A DNA stretch of 64,000 nt, from contig NZ_JAHDAU010000010.1 in the NCBI RefSeq assembly GCF_021991835.1, positions 1 through 64,000 of the forward strand, read 5' to 3'. The translations under genes were made by a program, and so were the position numbers. Within the stretch, counting starts at the first letter, position 1; each line of letters starts with the position of its first letter. A model generated the notes under the pieces. That model searched no databases. It was given only the letters and a program-made list of their open reading frames with translations, and was not told the DNA's origin. This document shows positions 56,631 through 64,000 of the stretch, one piece after another. Source of the stretch: Polaribacter sargassicola (lineage in GTDB: Bacteria; Bacteroidota; Bacteroidia; Flavobacteriales; Flavobacteriaceae).

Positions 56631-57599
56631 TTAATCATAAGATTGTCCTTCTTCTGCTGCTGCTTTTTGCATTGCTGCAAATTCTTCTGGTGTTAAATCT
56701 CCATAATAAAAACTAATAGGGTTTACAGCTCTACCATTTTTATGTACCTCATAATGCAAATGTGCACCTGCAGATAAACCAGTATTACCAACATAACCTA
56801 TTAAATCCCCTCTTTTTACCATTTTTCCTTTTCTAGTCTTTATTTTACTCATGTGCCCGTAAACCGTTTTATAACCATAACCATGGTCTATATAAACGAC
56901 ATTACCATAAGAGCTACTTCTTTGAGCTTTAACAACTTTACCATTTGCTGTTGCAAAAATAGGCGTACCAACTGGCGCTGTAAAATCCATACCTTTATGC
57001 ATTTTTCTATACTTTAATATAGGATGCATCCTCATACCATAACCAGATGCCATTCTTGTTAAATCTTCATTTTTAACAGGCTGAATTGCAGGAATAGAAG
57101 CCAACATTTTTTCTTTCTCTTTAGCCAAACCTACAATTTCATCTAAAGATTTTGACTGAACAACTAATTGTTTTGTAAGTATATCTACATCTTTAGTTAA
57201 CTCTTTAATCATGGTAGAATTATCAAAACCATCTAAAGATTTGTACCTATTTACACCACCAAAACCTGCTTTTCTTTGTTCTTCTGGTATAGGATTTGCC
57301 TCAAAATAAGTTCTATAAATGTTGTTATCTCTATCTTGTAATTGTGCTAATATTGCCGAACTTTCTTCCATTCTTTTAGATAGTAGTTCGTAATGAAGTT
57401 TAAGATTATCTAATTCTCTTTTTTGAGAACGTTCTGACGGAGACATAATAAACTGACTAAAAACAACAAAACCAATAAAAGCGATTAAAAAAACTGCTAA
57501 TATCCCGAAAACACTTTTCTTGTAATAATCACTCTTTTTAACTGTAATTTTTCTGTAAGATAAAGTGTCTGCATCGTAATAATATTTTACTTTCGCCAT
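56631..57599 (-). CDS. M23 family metallopeptidase (LytM-type)
   Basis: A 322-residue membrane-anchored cell-wall hydrolase or its regulator. One membrane helix at about 30-52; a coiled coil at about 60-95; LytM domain about 178-290 with zinc ligands in GMRMHPILKYRKMHKGMDFT (His and Asp) and HLHYEVHKNGRAVNP (HxH). All catalytic residues are present, so it should be active in the periplasm on peptidoglycan cross-links. Divergent from alaS, co-transcribed with the MerR gene. Confidence 0.93.
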   Translation of the reverse strand: MAKVKYYYDADTLSYRKITVKKSDYYKKSVFGILAVFLIAFIGFVVFSQFIMSPSERSQKRELDNLKLHYELLSKRMEESSAILAQLQDRDNNIYRTYFEANPIPEEQRKAGFGGVNRYKSLDGFDNSTMIKELTKDVDILTKQLVVQSKSLDEIVGLAKEKEKMLASIPAIQPVKNEDLTRMASGYGMRMHPILKYRKMHKGMDFTAPVGTPIFATANGKVVKAQRSSSYGNVVYIDHGYGYKTVYGHMSKIKTRKGKMVKRGDLIGYVGNTGLSAGAHLHYEVHKNGRAVNPISFYYGDLTPEEFAAMQKAAAEEGQSYD

Positions 57600-57761
57600 A
57601 ATACTAATTATACTATTTTTGTACTCTTAAAATGAGTTTATTATTATCAAACTCTGTTTTAATAACATACAAATTTACAAAATGTTTTACAATTGCTTTT
57701 TTTAAGCAACATTTTTTAAAATATATTAACATAATCCAAAGTATTTGGAAACTTCTTTTTT

Positions 57762-60380
57762 ATGAAATCACAAGATATTCGCTCTACGTTTTTAAAATTT
57801 TACCAAGAAAAATCGCATTTAATTGTCCCTTCTGCTCCTATGGTTACTAAAGATGACCCAACTTTAATGTTTGTAAATTCTGGAATGGCACCTTTTAAAG
57901 AATATTTTTTAGGTAACGGAAAACCAAAAAAGAATAGAATTGCAGATTCGCAAAAATGCTTACGTGTTTCTGGTAAACATAACGATTTAGAAGAGGTTGG
58001 TTACGACACGTATCATCATACTTTATTCGAAATGTTAGGTAACTGGTCTTTTGGGGATTATTTTAAAAAAGAAGCAATTGCTTGGGCTTGGGAGTTGTTA
58101 ACCGAAGTTTATAAAATTGATAAAGACATTTTATACGTTACTGTTTTTGAAGGTTCTGACGATACTGATAATTTAAAAATGGATACAGAAGCTTATGATA
58201 TTTGGAAACAATATATTGATGAAGACCGTATTTTAAAAGGTAATAAAAAAGATAATTTTTGGGAAATGGGAGATCAAGGACCTTGTGGACCTTGTTCTGA
58301 AATTCATGTTGATATTAGATCTGCAGAAGAAAAAGCTAAAATTGATGGTAAAACTTTAATTAATGAAGATCATCCGCAAGTTGTAGAAATTTGGAACCTA
58401 GTTTTTATGCAATACAATAGAAAAGCAGATGGATCTTTAGAAAACTTACCAAACAAACACATTGATACCGGAATGGGTTTTGAACGTTTGTGTATGGTTT
58501 TACAAAACGTACAATCTAATTACGATACAGATGTTTTTACACCAATTATTAGAGAAATAGAAACCATTACAAACACAAAGTATGGTTCTAATGAAAAACA
58601 AGATATTGCTACCCGTGTAATTTCAGACCATGTTAGAGCAGTTGCTTTTTCTATTGCCGATGGTCAATTACCAAGTAATACAGGTGCAGGTTACGTAATT
58701 AGAAGAATTCTTAGAAGAGCTGTAAGATATGGTTTTACTTTTCTAGATAAAAAAGAACCTTTTATTTACAGATTGGTAGATGTGTTAAGCAATAAAATGG
58801 GAGAAGCTTTCCCAGAATTAAAAGCACAAAAACAATTAATAGAAAACGTAATTAAAGAAGAAGAAACTTCTTTTTTAAGAACCTTAGACCAAGGTTTAAT
58901 TTTATTAGACGGTATTATTGCATCATCTAAAAGCAAAGAAATTTCTGGTGATAAAATTTTTGAGTTATATGACACTTTTGGTTTTCCAATAGATTTAACT
59001 GCACTAATCTTATCAGAAAAAGGATATACTTTAGATGAAAAAGGTTTTGAAGCTGAACTACAAAAACAAAAAAATAGATCTAGAGCTGCAAGTGAAATGT
59101 CTACCGATGATTGGACAATTTTAAAAGAAGATGCTGTTGAAGAATTTATAGGTTATGACACTTTAGAATCTAATGTAAAAATTACACGATACAGAAAAGT
59201 AACTTCTAAAAAGGATGGAGAAATGTATCAAATTGTTTTTAACTTAACTCCTTTTTATCCAGAAGGTGGTGGACAAGTTGGTGACAAAGGATATTTAGAA
59301 TCACCTCAAGGAGATATTATTTATATTGTTGATACAAAAAAAGAAAACAATGTAATTATTCATTTTACTAAAAACTTACCTAATAACTTAAATGATACTT
59401 TTAAGGCTTCTGTAGACACTAAACAACGTTATAGAACAGAATGTAACCATACAGCTACTCACCTTTTACATCAAGCTTTAAGAGAAGTTTTAGGCACACA
59501 TGTAGAACAAAAAGGTTCTGCCGTACACTCTAAATATTTGCGTTTCGATTTTTCTCACTTTTCTAAATTAACTGTTGATGAATTACGTGAAGTAGAAAAT
59601 TTTGTAAATAGAAGAATTGAAGGAAAACTACCTTTAGAAGAAAAAAGAAACATACCAATGCAACAAGCAATTGACGAAGGTGCAATGGCTTTATTTGGTG
59701 AAAAATATGGCGATACCGTTAGAGCTATTAAGTTTGGTAAATCTGTAGAACTTTGCGGAGGGACACACGTAAAAAACACTAGTGATATTTGGCATTTTAA
59801 AATTAAATCTGAAAGTGCTGTTGCTGCAGGAATTCGTAGAATAGAGGCTATAACTAATGATGCTGTTAAAGATTTTTATTTTGATAATAACAGAACTTTG
59901 TTTGAAGTAAAAGATTTATTAAACAACACTAAAGACCCTGTAAAAGCAGTACAAAAATTACAAGATGAAAATGCTGCTTTACAGAAACAGATAGAACAAT
60001 TATTAAAAGATAAAGCAAAAAACTTATCTGCAGAGATTAAAAATCAATTGCAAGAAATTAATGGTGTTCAGTTTTTAGCAACTAAAGTTGATTTAGATGC
60101 AAACGGAATTAAAAATCTTGCTTTTGCCTTAGGTAAAGAATATCAAAATTTATTTTTATTATTTGCTACTGCACCTTCTAAAGACAAAGCAATGTTAACT
60201 TGTTATATTTCTAAAGAATTAGCCAACGAACGTAGTTACAATGCAGGAACTGTTGTAAGAGAATTAGGAAAACTAATACACGGTGGTGGTGGTGGACAAA
60301 ATTTCTTTGCAACTGCCGGAGGAAAAAATCCAGGAGGAATTCCTAAAGTTTTAGAAAAAGCAAAAGATTATTTAAAATAA
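57762..60380 (+). CDS. alaS: alanyl-tRNA synthetase
   Basis: Charges tRNA-Ala. At 872 residues it has the standard length and domains: class II catalytic core ([46 protein letters not shown]), the editing domain with zinc ligands [11 protein letters not shown] and [12 protein letters not shown], and the C-terminal C-Ala domain including [17 protein letters not shown]. It begins 162 bases from the divergent M23 gene. No promoter is clear. Confidence 0.98.
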   Translation: MKSQDIRSTFLKFYQEKSHLIVPSAPMVTKDDPTLMFVNSGMAPFKEYFLGNGKPKKNRIADSQKCLRVSGKHNDLEEVGYDTYHHTLFEMLGNWSFGDYFKKEAIAWAWELLTEVYKIDKDILYVTVFEGSDDTDNLKMDTEAYDIWKQYIDEDRILKGNKKDNFWEMGDQGPCGPCSEIHVDIRSAEEKAKIDGKTLINEDHPQVVEIWNLVFMQYNRKADGSLENLPNKHIDTGMGFERLCMVLQNVQSNYDTDVFTPIIREIETITNTKYGSNEKQDIATRVISDHVRAVAFSIADGQLPSNTGAGYVIRRILRRAVRYGFTFLDKKEPFIYRLVDVLSNKMGEAFPELKAQKQLIENVIKEEETSFLRTLDQGLILLDGIIASSKSKEISGDKIFELYDTFGFPIDLTALILSEKGYTLDEKGFEAELQKQKNRSRAASEMSTDDWTILKEDAVEEFIGYDTLESNVKITRYRKVTSKKDGEMYQIVFNLTPFYPEGGGQVGDKGYLESPQGDIIYIVDTKKENNVIIHFTKNLPNNLNDTFKASVDTKQRYRTECNHTATHLLHQALREVLGTHVEQKGSAVHSKYLRFDFSHFSKLTVDELREVENFVNRRIEGKLPLEEKRNIPMQQAIDEGAMALFGEKYGDTVRAIKFGKSVELCGGTHVKNTSDIWHFKIKSESAVAAGIRRIEAITNDAVKDFYFDNNRTLFEVKDLLNNTKDPVKAVQKLQDENAALQKQIEQLLKDKAKNLSAEIKNQLQEINGVQFLATKVDLDANGIKNLAFALGKEYQNLFLLFATAPSKDKAMLTCYISKELANERSYNAGTVVRELGKLIHGGGGGQNFFATAGGKNPGGIPKVLEKAKDYLK

Positions 60381-60382
60381 AA

Positions 60383-60484
60383 CTATTTAATACCTAAAAG
60401 TTTATTGAAATTTTTTAATTCGCATTTATAAAACTTTACTAATTTACTTTTTAATGATTGAGGTTTTGTGTTCTCTTTTTTCAT
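60383..60484 (-). CDS. possible 33-residue basic small protein
   Basis: A minus-strand ATG-TAG frame of 33 codons fills the alaS-GSCFA gap. It starts MKKENTKPQSLKSKLVKFYK and ends with NFNKLLGIK, with 11 Lys residues and one Cys, an amphipathic, basic composition unlike random AT-rich sequence. The stop lies two bases beyond alaS on the opposite strand. No family is recognised, and a 33-codon frame could be chance. Confidence 0.4.
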   Translation of the reverse strand: MKKENTKPQSLKSKLVKFYKCELKNFNKLLGIK

Positions 60485-60540
60485 GATTTAATATCTTATT
60501 TAAAAGATTAGACGCCTGTAATTAAAAATGTTACAACAAA

Positions 60541-61491
60541 ATGAAACTTCAAACTAAAATTACGATAAAGCAAGAAACTAAAAATTGTATAGATTATCAA
60601 TCTAAAATTTTGATGTTAGGTTCTTGCTTTTCTGAAAATATTGGAGAAAAATTAAGTTATTTTAAATTTCAATCTACACAAAATCCTTTCGGAATTCTTT
60701 TTCATCCGCAGGCAATAGAAAACTTAATTACAAATGCAATTAATCTAAAAGAATATTCTGATGCTGATCTTATTTATCAAAATGAAATTTGGCATTCTTT
60801 TGATGCGCATTCTAGCTTAAGTTCTCTTGATAGAAACATCATTTTAAACAACTTAAATAAAGCTATATCAACTACAAAAAAGAAGATAAAAGAAGCTTCT
60901 CATGTAATAATTACCCTAGGTACTTCTTGGGTTTATCGTTTTATAGAAGAAGACAAAATTGTAGCAAATTGCCATAAAATTCCACAAAAAAAATTCTTAA
61001 AAGAACTGTTATCTGTTGATGAAATTACCGCTTCTTTACAAGCTATAATTGCTCTTTTACAATCAGAAAACCCAAATGTAAACATACTTTTTACAGTATC
61101 TCCTGTTCGTCATTTAAAAGACGGATTTATAGAAAACACACAAAGTAAAAGTCATTTAATTGCTTCAATTCATAATATTGTTGATGCTAGAAAAAGAATT
61201 TATTATTTTCCTTCTTATGAAATTATGATGGATGAATTACGTGATTATCGTTTTTATGCAGAAGATATGATTCACCCAAACAAAACAGCTATTAACTATA
61301 TTTGGCAACGCTTTGTAGACACTTGGTTTTCTAACGAAACCGCTCTAACTATGAAGGAAATTGATGTAATACAAAAAGGAACTTTACACAGACCTTTTAA
61401 TGAACAATCTGCACAACATCAACAATTTTTAAAAAATTTAGAAACAAAAAAGGAGAAAATTATACAACAATTTCCTTTTATTGAATTTTAA
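60541..61491 (+). CDS. GSCFA domain protein
   Basis: A 316-residue protein named by its own motif: MLGSCFSENIGEKLSYFKFQ contains GSCFS/GSCFA. Other blocks are NPFGILFHPQAIENL, LGTSWVYRF, NCHKIPQKKFLKELLS and FTVSPVRHLKDGF, with DMIHPNKTAINYIW near the C-terminus. The Ser in GSC and the Asp-x-x-His pair suggest an SGNH-type hydrolase fold, but the substrate is not known. Cytoplasmic by appearance. It forms a single-gene unit downstream of alaS. Confidence 0.92.
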   Translation: MKLQTKITIKQETKNCIDYQSKILMLGSCFSENIGEKLSYFKFQSTQNPFGILFHPQAIENLITNAINLKEYSDADLIYQNEIWHSFDAHSSLSSLDRNIILNNLNKAISTTKKKIKEASHVIITLGTSWVYRFIEEDKIVANCHKIPQKKFLKELLSVDEITASLQAIIALLQSENPNVNILFTVSPVRHLKDGFIENTQSKSHLIASIHNIVDARKRIYYFPSYEIMMDELRDYRFYAEDMIHPNKTAINYIWQRFVDTWFSNETALTMKEIDVIQKGTLHRPFNEQSAQHQQFLKNLETKKEKIIQQFPFIEF

Positions 61492-61543
61492 AAAATCCTC
61501 AACTTAATTTAAAATTCAGTTTAATAAAACCTCCTATTATTAA

Positions 61544-61779
61544 ACCAAAAAGGTTTACCTCATTATAAAAGATGTTCTTCTATTAGAAGATAATATTACC
61601 TTTATTTTCAACACTTATTTTCTTACTTACCACAATCAAGAAAAACTTAAAAACTACTATAACACTTTTTAAAAGAAGCAGTTAAAACACCTACCCACTT
61701 AAAAATCATACAAAAATACGGTAAACACCCTATTTTAAAATTTAAAAAAAGCAACAATATTTGTGTAAATAAAAAATAA
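61544..61779 (+). pseudogene. frameshifted remnant of a coding sequence
   Basis: Two overlapping frames read like protein rather than noise. The first (61544-61672) gives 42 open codons ending in YHNQEKLKNYYNTF; the second (61672-61779), one frame over, continues KEAVKTPTHLKIIQKYGKHP. The segment HLKIIQKYGKHP loosely recalls the end of DUF924 proteins, but that is a guess. No start is evident. This region fills the 296 bp gap after the GSCFA gene. Confidence 0.3.
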
Positions 61780-61787
61780 AATAAATT

Positions 61788-62261
61788 ATGAAAAATTTAA
61801 AAATTATTACACTACTTATTTTTGTTGCTACTTTATTAGCTTGTAGCGATGCTTCTGATGAGGATTTAGGAACTACAGGAGAAGGAATTCTTACTGCAAA
61901 AGTTGATGGAGAAGATTTTTCTTCATTAAAAGTAGCTGTTGTTGCTGTTGTATCTAACAATGTTGTAAACGTACAAGGTTCTAATTCTAATGGAGATTAC
62001 ATTAGGTTTAGTATTTTAAATTATAGTGGTCCTGGTGTTTACAAAACTGGTGATGCTATTACAAACGTTAATACAATACAATACGGAACTGTAAACCCAA
62101 TTGTTGCATGGATTTCTACATTTACATCTGGTTCTGGAACAATAGAAATTACAGAAGAAACCTCATCTACAGTTTCTGGTACATTTTATTTTACAGGAAT
62201 CAACGATGATTATGCTTCTAAAGTTATTACAGAAGGTGTATTTAGTGCTCCAAAAAATTAG
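61788..62261 (+). CDS. DUF6252-like lipoprotein
   Basis: A 157-residue lipoprotein with lipobox LLAC (Cys19) followed by an acidic SDASDEDLG segment. The mature part is beta-rich: GILTAKVDGEDFSSLKVA, NGDYIRFSILNYSGPGVY, SGTIEITEETSSTVSGTFYF. This layout matches the Bacteroidota DUF6252 family, small lipoproteins of unknown role. Single gene with a downstream terminator; the start ATG follows an A-rich stretch, as usual here. Confidence 0.8.
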   Translation: MKNLKIITLLIFVATLLACSDASDEDLGTTGEGILTAKVDGEDFSSLKVAVVAVVSNNVVNVQGSNSNGDYIRFSILNYSGPGVYKTGDAITNVNTIQYGTVNPIVAWISTFTSGSGTIEITEETSSTVSGTFYFTGINDDYASKVITEGVFSAPKN

Positions 62262-62294
62262 GGGGAAATTTTATGAAAAAGTAAAAAAACAACC

Positions 62295-62337
62295 AATAGC
62301 ATTATAATTAGTAAGTACTAATAATTATGATGCTATT
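62295..62337 (+). terminator. intrinsic terminator after the DUF6252 gene
   Basis: An outer 8 bp stem AATAGCAT / ATGCTATT encloses an AT-rich inner inverted repeat and is followed by a T run to 62342, 33 bases after the stop. Confidence 0.75.
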
Positions 62338-62438
62338 TTTTTAATATATAAATTATAAAAAAAAGCTAAAACATTATAAATTATTGAGAAGCATATTTAT
62401 TTATTTGTACCTTTATAAAATCATAACCCCCTTAAAAT

Positions 62439-62825
62439 ATGATTTCAAAAATATTAATTGGTATAATTTTAGGAATTATAACAGGAATGTCTATTACAAC
62501 AATGTTTGTTCCTAAAGATACTGTTTTAATTGAATTATTTTTAACAAAAATTACTGCTACCTCTATAATTACTGGTGTTTTTTGCGGTATTTATGCTCAT
62601 TTAAACAATTCTAAACTACAAACTTTTATAGTTTCAATTCTCATCGGAATTGCGGTATTTTATCTAAAATATTTTATTACTGGTCATCATTACGACCCTT
62701 TAAATATGGGTGCTTTTGTAGGTGCTATTTTAGGTGGTGTATTTACAATTATTAAAAAAATTAAGCATTCTGTAAAAGCATATAATAAATTACATATTTA
62801 TCAAGAAAAAGGTTTTAATAATTAA
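62439..62825 (+). CDS. small integral membrane protein of unknown function
   Basis: A 128-residue protein with four hydrophobic segments: about 4-24 (ILIGIILGIITGMSITTMF), 38-55 (ATSIITGVFCGIYAH), 62-80 (TFIVSILIGIAVFYLKYF) and 90-106 (GAFVGAILGGVFTII). A basic tail follows. Small-xxx-small glycine patterns (GxxxG) are frequent. I do not recognise a family. Single gene with a terminator behind it. Confidence 0.8.
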   Translation: MISKILIGIILGIITGMSITTMFVPKDTVLIELFLTKITATSIITGVFCGIYAHLNNSKLQTFIVSILIGIAVFYLKYFITGHHYDPLNMGAFVGAILGGVFTIIKKIKHSVKAYNKLHIYQEKGFNN

Positions 62826-62844
62826 CCTCACTATTTTGTATATA

Positions 62845-62880
62845 AAAAAGAGTTGCAACTATATAGTTACAACTCTTTTT
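62845..62880. terminator. bidirectional terminator between convergent genes
   Basis: The stem AAAAAGAGTTG / CAACTCTTTTT with an inner AACT / AGTT extension and one mismatch. It is flanked by A and T runs, ending the membrane-protein gene (plus) and possibly the rhodanese gene (minus). Confidence 0.85.
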
Positions 62881-62910
62881 TTATTTTTTAATGTATTAAT
62901 AAACGATCTT

Positions 62911-63219
62911 TTATAAATATTGATCAACATTTCCCCAAGGACCTCCATTAATTACATCTACTCCATTATTTGTTAAAAACTGAGTAGCCTGTCCACTTCT
63001 TGCTCCACTTCTACAAACAGCAATTACTGGTTTATCCCAAGATTTTATTTCATCCACATGATCAGGAATTGTTTGTAAAACAATATGTTTTGCTCCTTCA
63101 GAATGTCCTTCATTCCATTCTTCTTGTGTTCTAACATCTAAAACAACGGCTCCTTTTTCTAAATATTCTTTAATTTCTACACTCATATTTTTTCTTTTAA
63201 AAAAGTTAAACAATCCCAT
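62911..63219 (-). CDS. rhodanese-like domain protein
   Basis: A 102-residue single rhodanese domain: VVLDVRTQEEWNEGHSEGAK and the active loop AVCRSGARSG with catalytic Cys69. The six-residue loop CRSGAR and the small size resemble PspE/GlpE-like sulfurtransferases; the acceptor is unknown. No signal peptide. It starts 9 bases after the stop of the hydroxylase gene on the same strand, probably one operon. An internal ATG at residue 12 is an alternative start. Confidence 0.92.
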   Translation of the reverse strand: MGLFNFFKRKNMSVEIKEYLEKGAVVLDVRTQEEWNEGHSEGAKHIVLQTIPDHVDEIKSWDKPVIAVCRSGARSGQATQFLTNNGVDVINGGPWGNVDQYL

Positions 63220-63228
63220 ACTATCTTA

Positions 63229-64000
63229 TTATTTTTTGCACAAAAATAATCCGTTTTCAATTAATTTTGTGTAGCTTTTGTTACACTTTAGCTCTTCTAA
63301 TCTTTTTAAAATTTTAGACTTTATAGTATAGTTATTTTGCAAAGCTAGTTCATAGATTTCTAAAAGCAATAACCAATCATTAGAAAATTTAGTATTTAAC
63401 CGATTAAATATTTCTGTTATTTTTTGCTCCGTCACTAAATTGTTTTCACGCATTTCTCTAACCTGGTTGTATAAAGCGTACAATTCTTTCTCTATATTAG
63501 AATAAGTAATTTTATGTGTTTTAACCTCAGAAACTTTACTAGTATCTGTAAAAGAATCTACATCTGCAGCACCAGCATAGGCAGAAATTACTTCTTTACC
63601 AATTGCCATATCATAAATTCCCCATTCTGGTTTAAATAAAATTTGGTCTTTATAAGTTACTGTACAATCGCTTAAAGAAATAATTAAAATTTTACCCCTT
63701 AAATCTCTAGTACCCGTAATTGCTTTTCCTTTTACAATTATACCGCTTTCAAACTCTAAAGTCATAAATTCTCCTTCATAAATTCCGTAAGCCTTTAAGT
63801 CTCTAGGGCTCATATCTTCTATTGGTAAATTAATTCCTTTTAACTTACCTATTGGAGAACCAAAACCACTTGCATGAGTCTTAATTCCGTGACCTATTAA
63901 TTCTTTATCTCTATTTGATAAAGCTGTAGGACCAGTTGTTTGAAAATAGGCAACTTTATCATTGTTACACTTTATAACTTTTGTAAAAACTCCTGAAATT
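63229..64000 (-). CDS. aromatic amino acid hydroxylase, C-terminal part (partial, runs off right edge)
   Basis: The frame stays open to the window edge, so the start is missing; the 257 visible codons end at 63229. They contain GVFTKVIKCNNDKVAYFQTT, GPTALSNRDKELIGHG, HASGFGSPIGKLKGINLPIE and DMSPRDLKAYGIYEG, a block I associate with the long C-terminal extension of flavobacterial phenylalanine-4-monooxygenase-like proteins (about 580 residues). The catalytic iron domain would lie outside the window. An ATG at 63813 inside the block is not the true start because coding similarity continues upstream of it. A separate family of unknown function remains possible. Confidence 0.65.
   Translation of the reverse strand, partial: ISGVFTKVIKCNNDKVAYFQTTGPTALSNRDKELIGHGIKTHASGFGSPIGKLKGINLPIEDMSPRDLKAYGIYEGEFMTLEFESGIIVKGKAITGTRDLRGKILIISLSDCTVTYKDQILFKPEWGIYDMAIGKEVISAYAGAADVDSFTDTSKVSEVKTHKITYSNIEKELYALYNQVREMRENNLVTEQKITEIFNRLNTKFSNDWLLLLEIYELALQNNYTIKSKILKRLEELKCNKSYTKLIENGLFLCKK

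Noticed and set aside
54285..57599. LemA-TPM-MerR-M23 cluster as a new system
   Set aside because: This gene order beside alaS is, from general knowledge, usual in flavobacteria, and each protein is an intact family member.
63229..63813. A complete 194-residue gene starting at ATG 63813
   Set aside because: The same frame stays open and protein-like to the window edge, so this is the end of a longer gene and the ATG is internal.

Overview
The window is a stretch of chromosome from a marine-type Flavobacteriaceae bacterium (Bacteroidota), probably close to Polaribacter or Tenacibaculum. The evidence is a very AT-rich sequence, promoters of the Bacteroidota TAnnTTTG type rather than E. coli -35/-10 boxes, a SusC/SusD pair controlled by an ECF sigma factor and FecR, TamL-type lipoprotein BamA homologues, and families largely confined to Bacteroidota (DUF3078, DUF2480, DUF6252, GSCFA, OlsF). 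Genus is inference; no rRNA is present. I see no insertion sequence, prophage, integrase or CRISPR array. It looks like core chromosome with a few accessory islands.

Layout. 1-6622 (minus): the N-terminal 2207 codons of a giant secreted protein built of calcium-binding thrombospondin type 3 repeats with embedded lectin-like domains; its C-terminus lies off the left edge, and near that edge the DNA is almost perfectly tandemly repeated. 7026-10607 (minus): OlsF aminolipid synthase, aspartate kinase and a GNAT acetyltransferase. 10792-12526 (plus): fructose-1,6-bisphosphatase and superoxide dismutase. 12620-18991 (minus): a small exported protein, a TPR histidine kinase/NarL regulator pair, an amidophosphoribosyltransferase and a PfkB sugar/nucleoside kinase. 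19068-22285 (plus): SufE, a SufT-like protein, DUF2480 and two DUF3078 outer-membrane-type proteins. 22387-30764 (minus): an ECF sigma, FecR, SusC, SusD and purple-acid-phosphatase-like lipoprotein locus, which looks like an uptake system for a phosphorylated compound.

30930-33984: an initiator tRNA (fMet) preceded by a degenerate tRNA-like copy, then the GTPases Era and Der around a small membrane protein. 34118-37714: a GAF-like protein converging on an HD hydrolase fused to a Pycsar-type membrane effector domain (PycTM/DUF5706). This is the best candidate for an undescribed signalling module. 37898-41391 (plus): a tightly packed redox-repair operon, msrB-msrA-selO-aldo/keto reductase. 41553-53127 (plus): TamB, TamL, a three-module lipoprotein (phosphoesterase, kinase-like region, outer-membrane barrel) and DUF423. 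53424-57599 (minus): a lipoprotein, two TPM-domain proteins, LemA, a MerR regulator and an M23 peptidase. 57762-64000: AlaS, a 33-codon mini-ORF, GSCFA, a decayed gene, a DUF6252 lipoprotein, a small membrane protein, a rhodanese and the C-terminal part of an aromatic amino acid hydroxylase running off the right edge.

Several parts fit together. TamB/TamL and the barrel fusion serve the outer membrane. OlsF (phosphorus-free lipids) and the phosphatase SusCD locus both suggest thrift with phosphate. Superoxide dismutase, MsrA/B, SelO and the Fe-S helpers deal with oxidative stress. These links are inference from content and gene order; no database search was possible.
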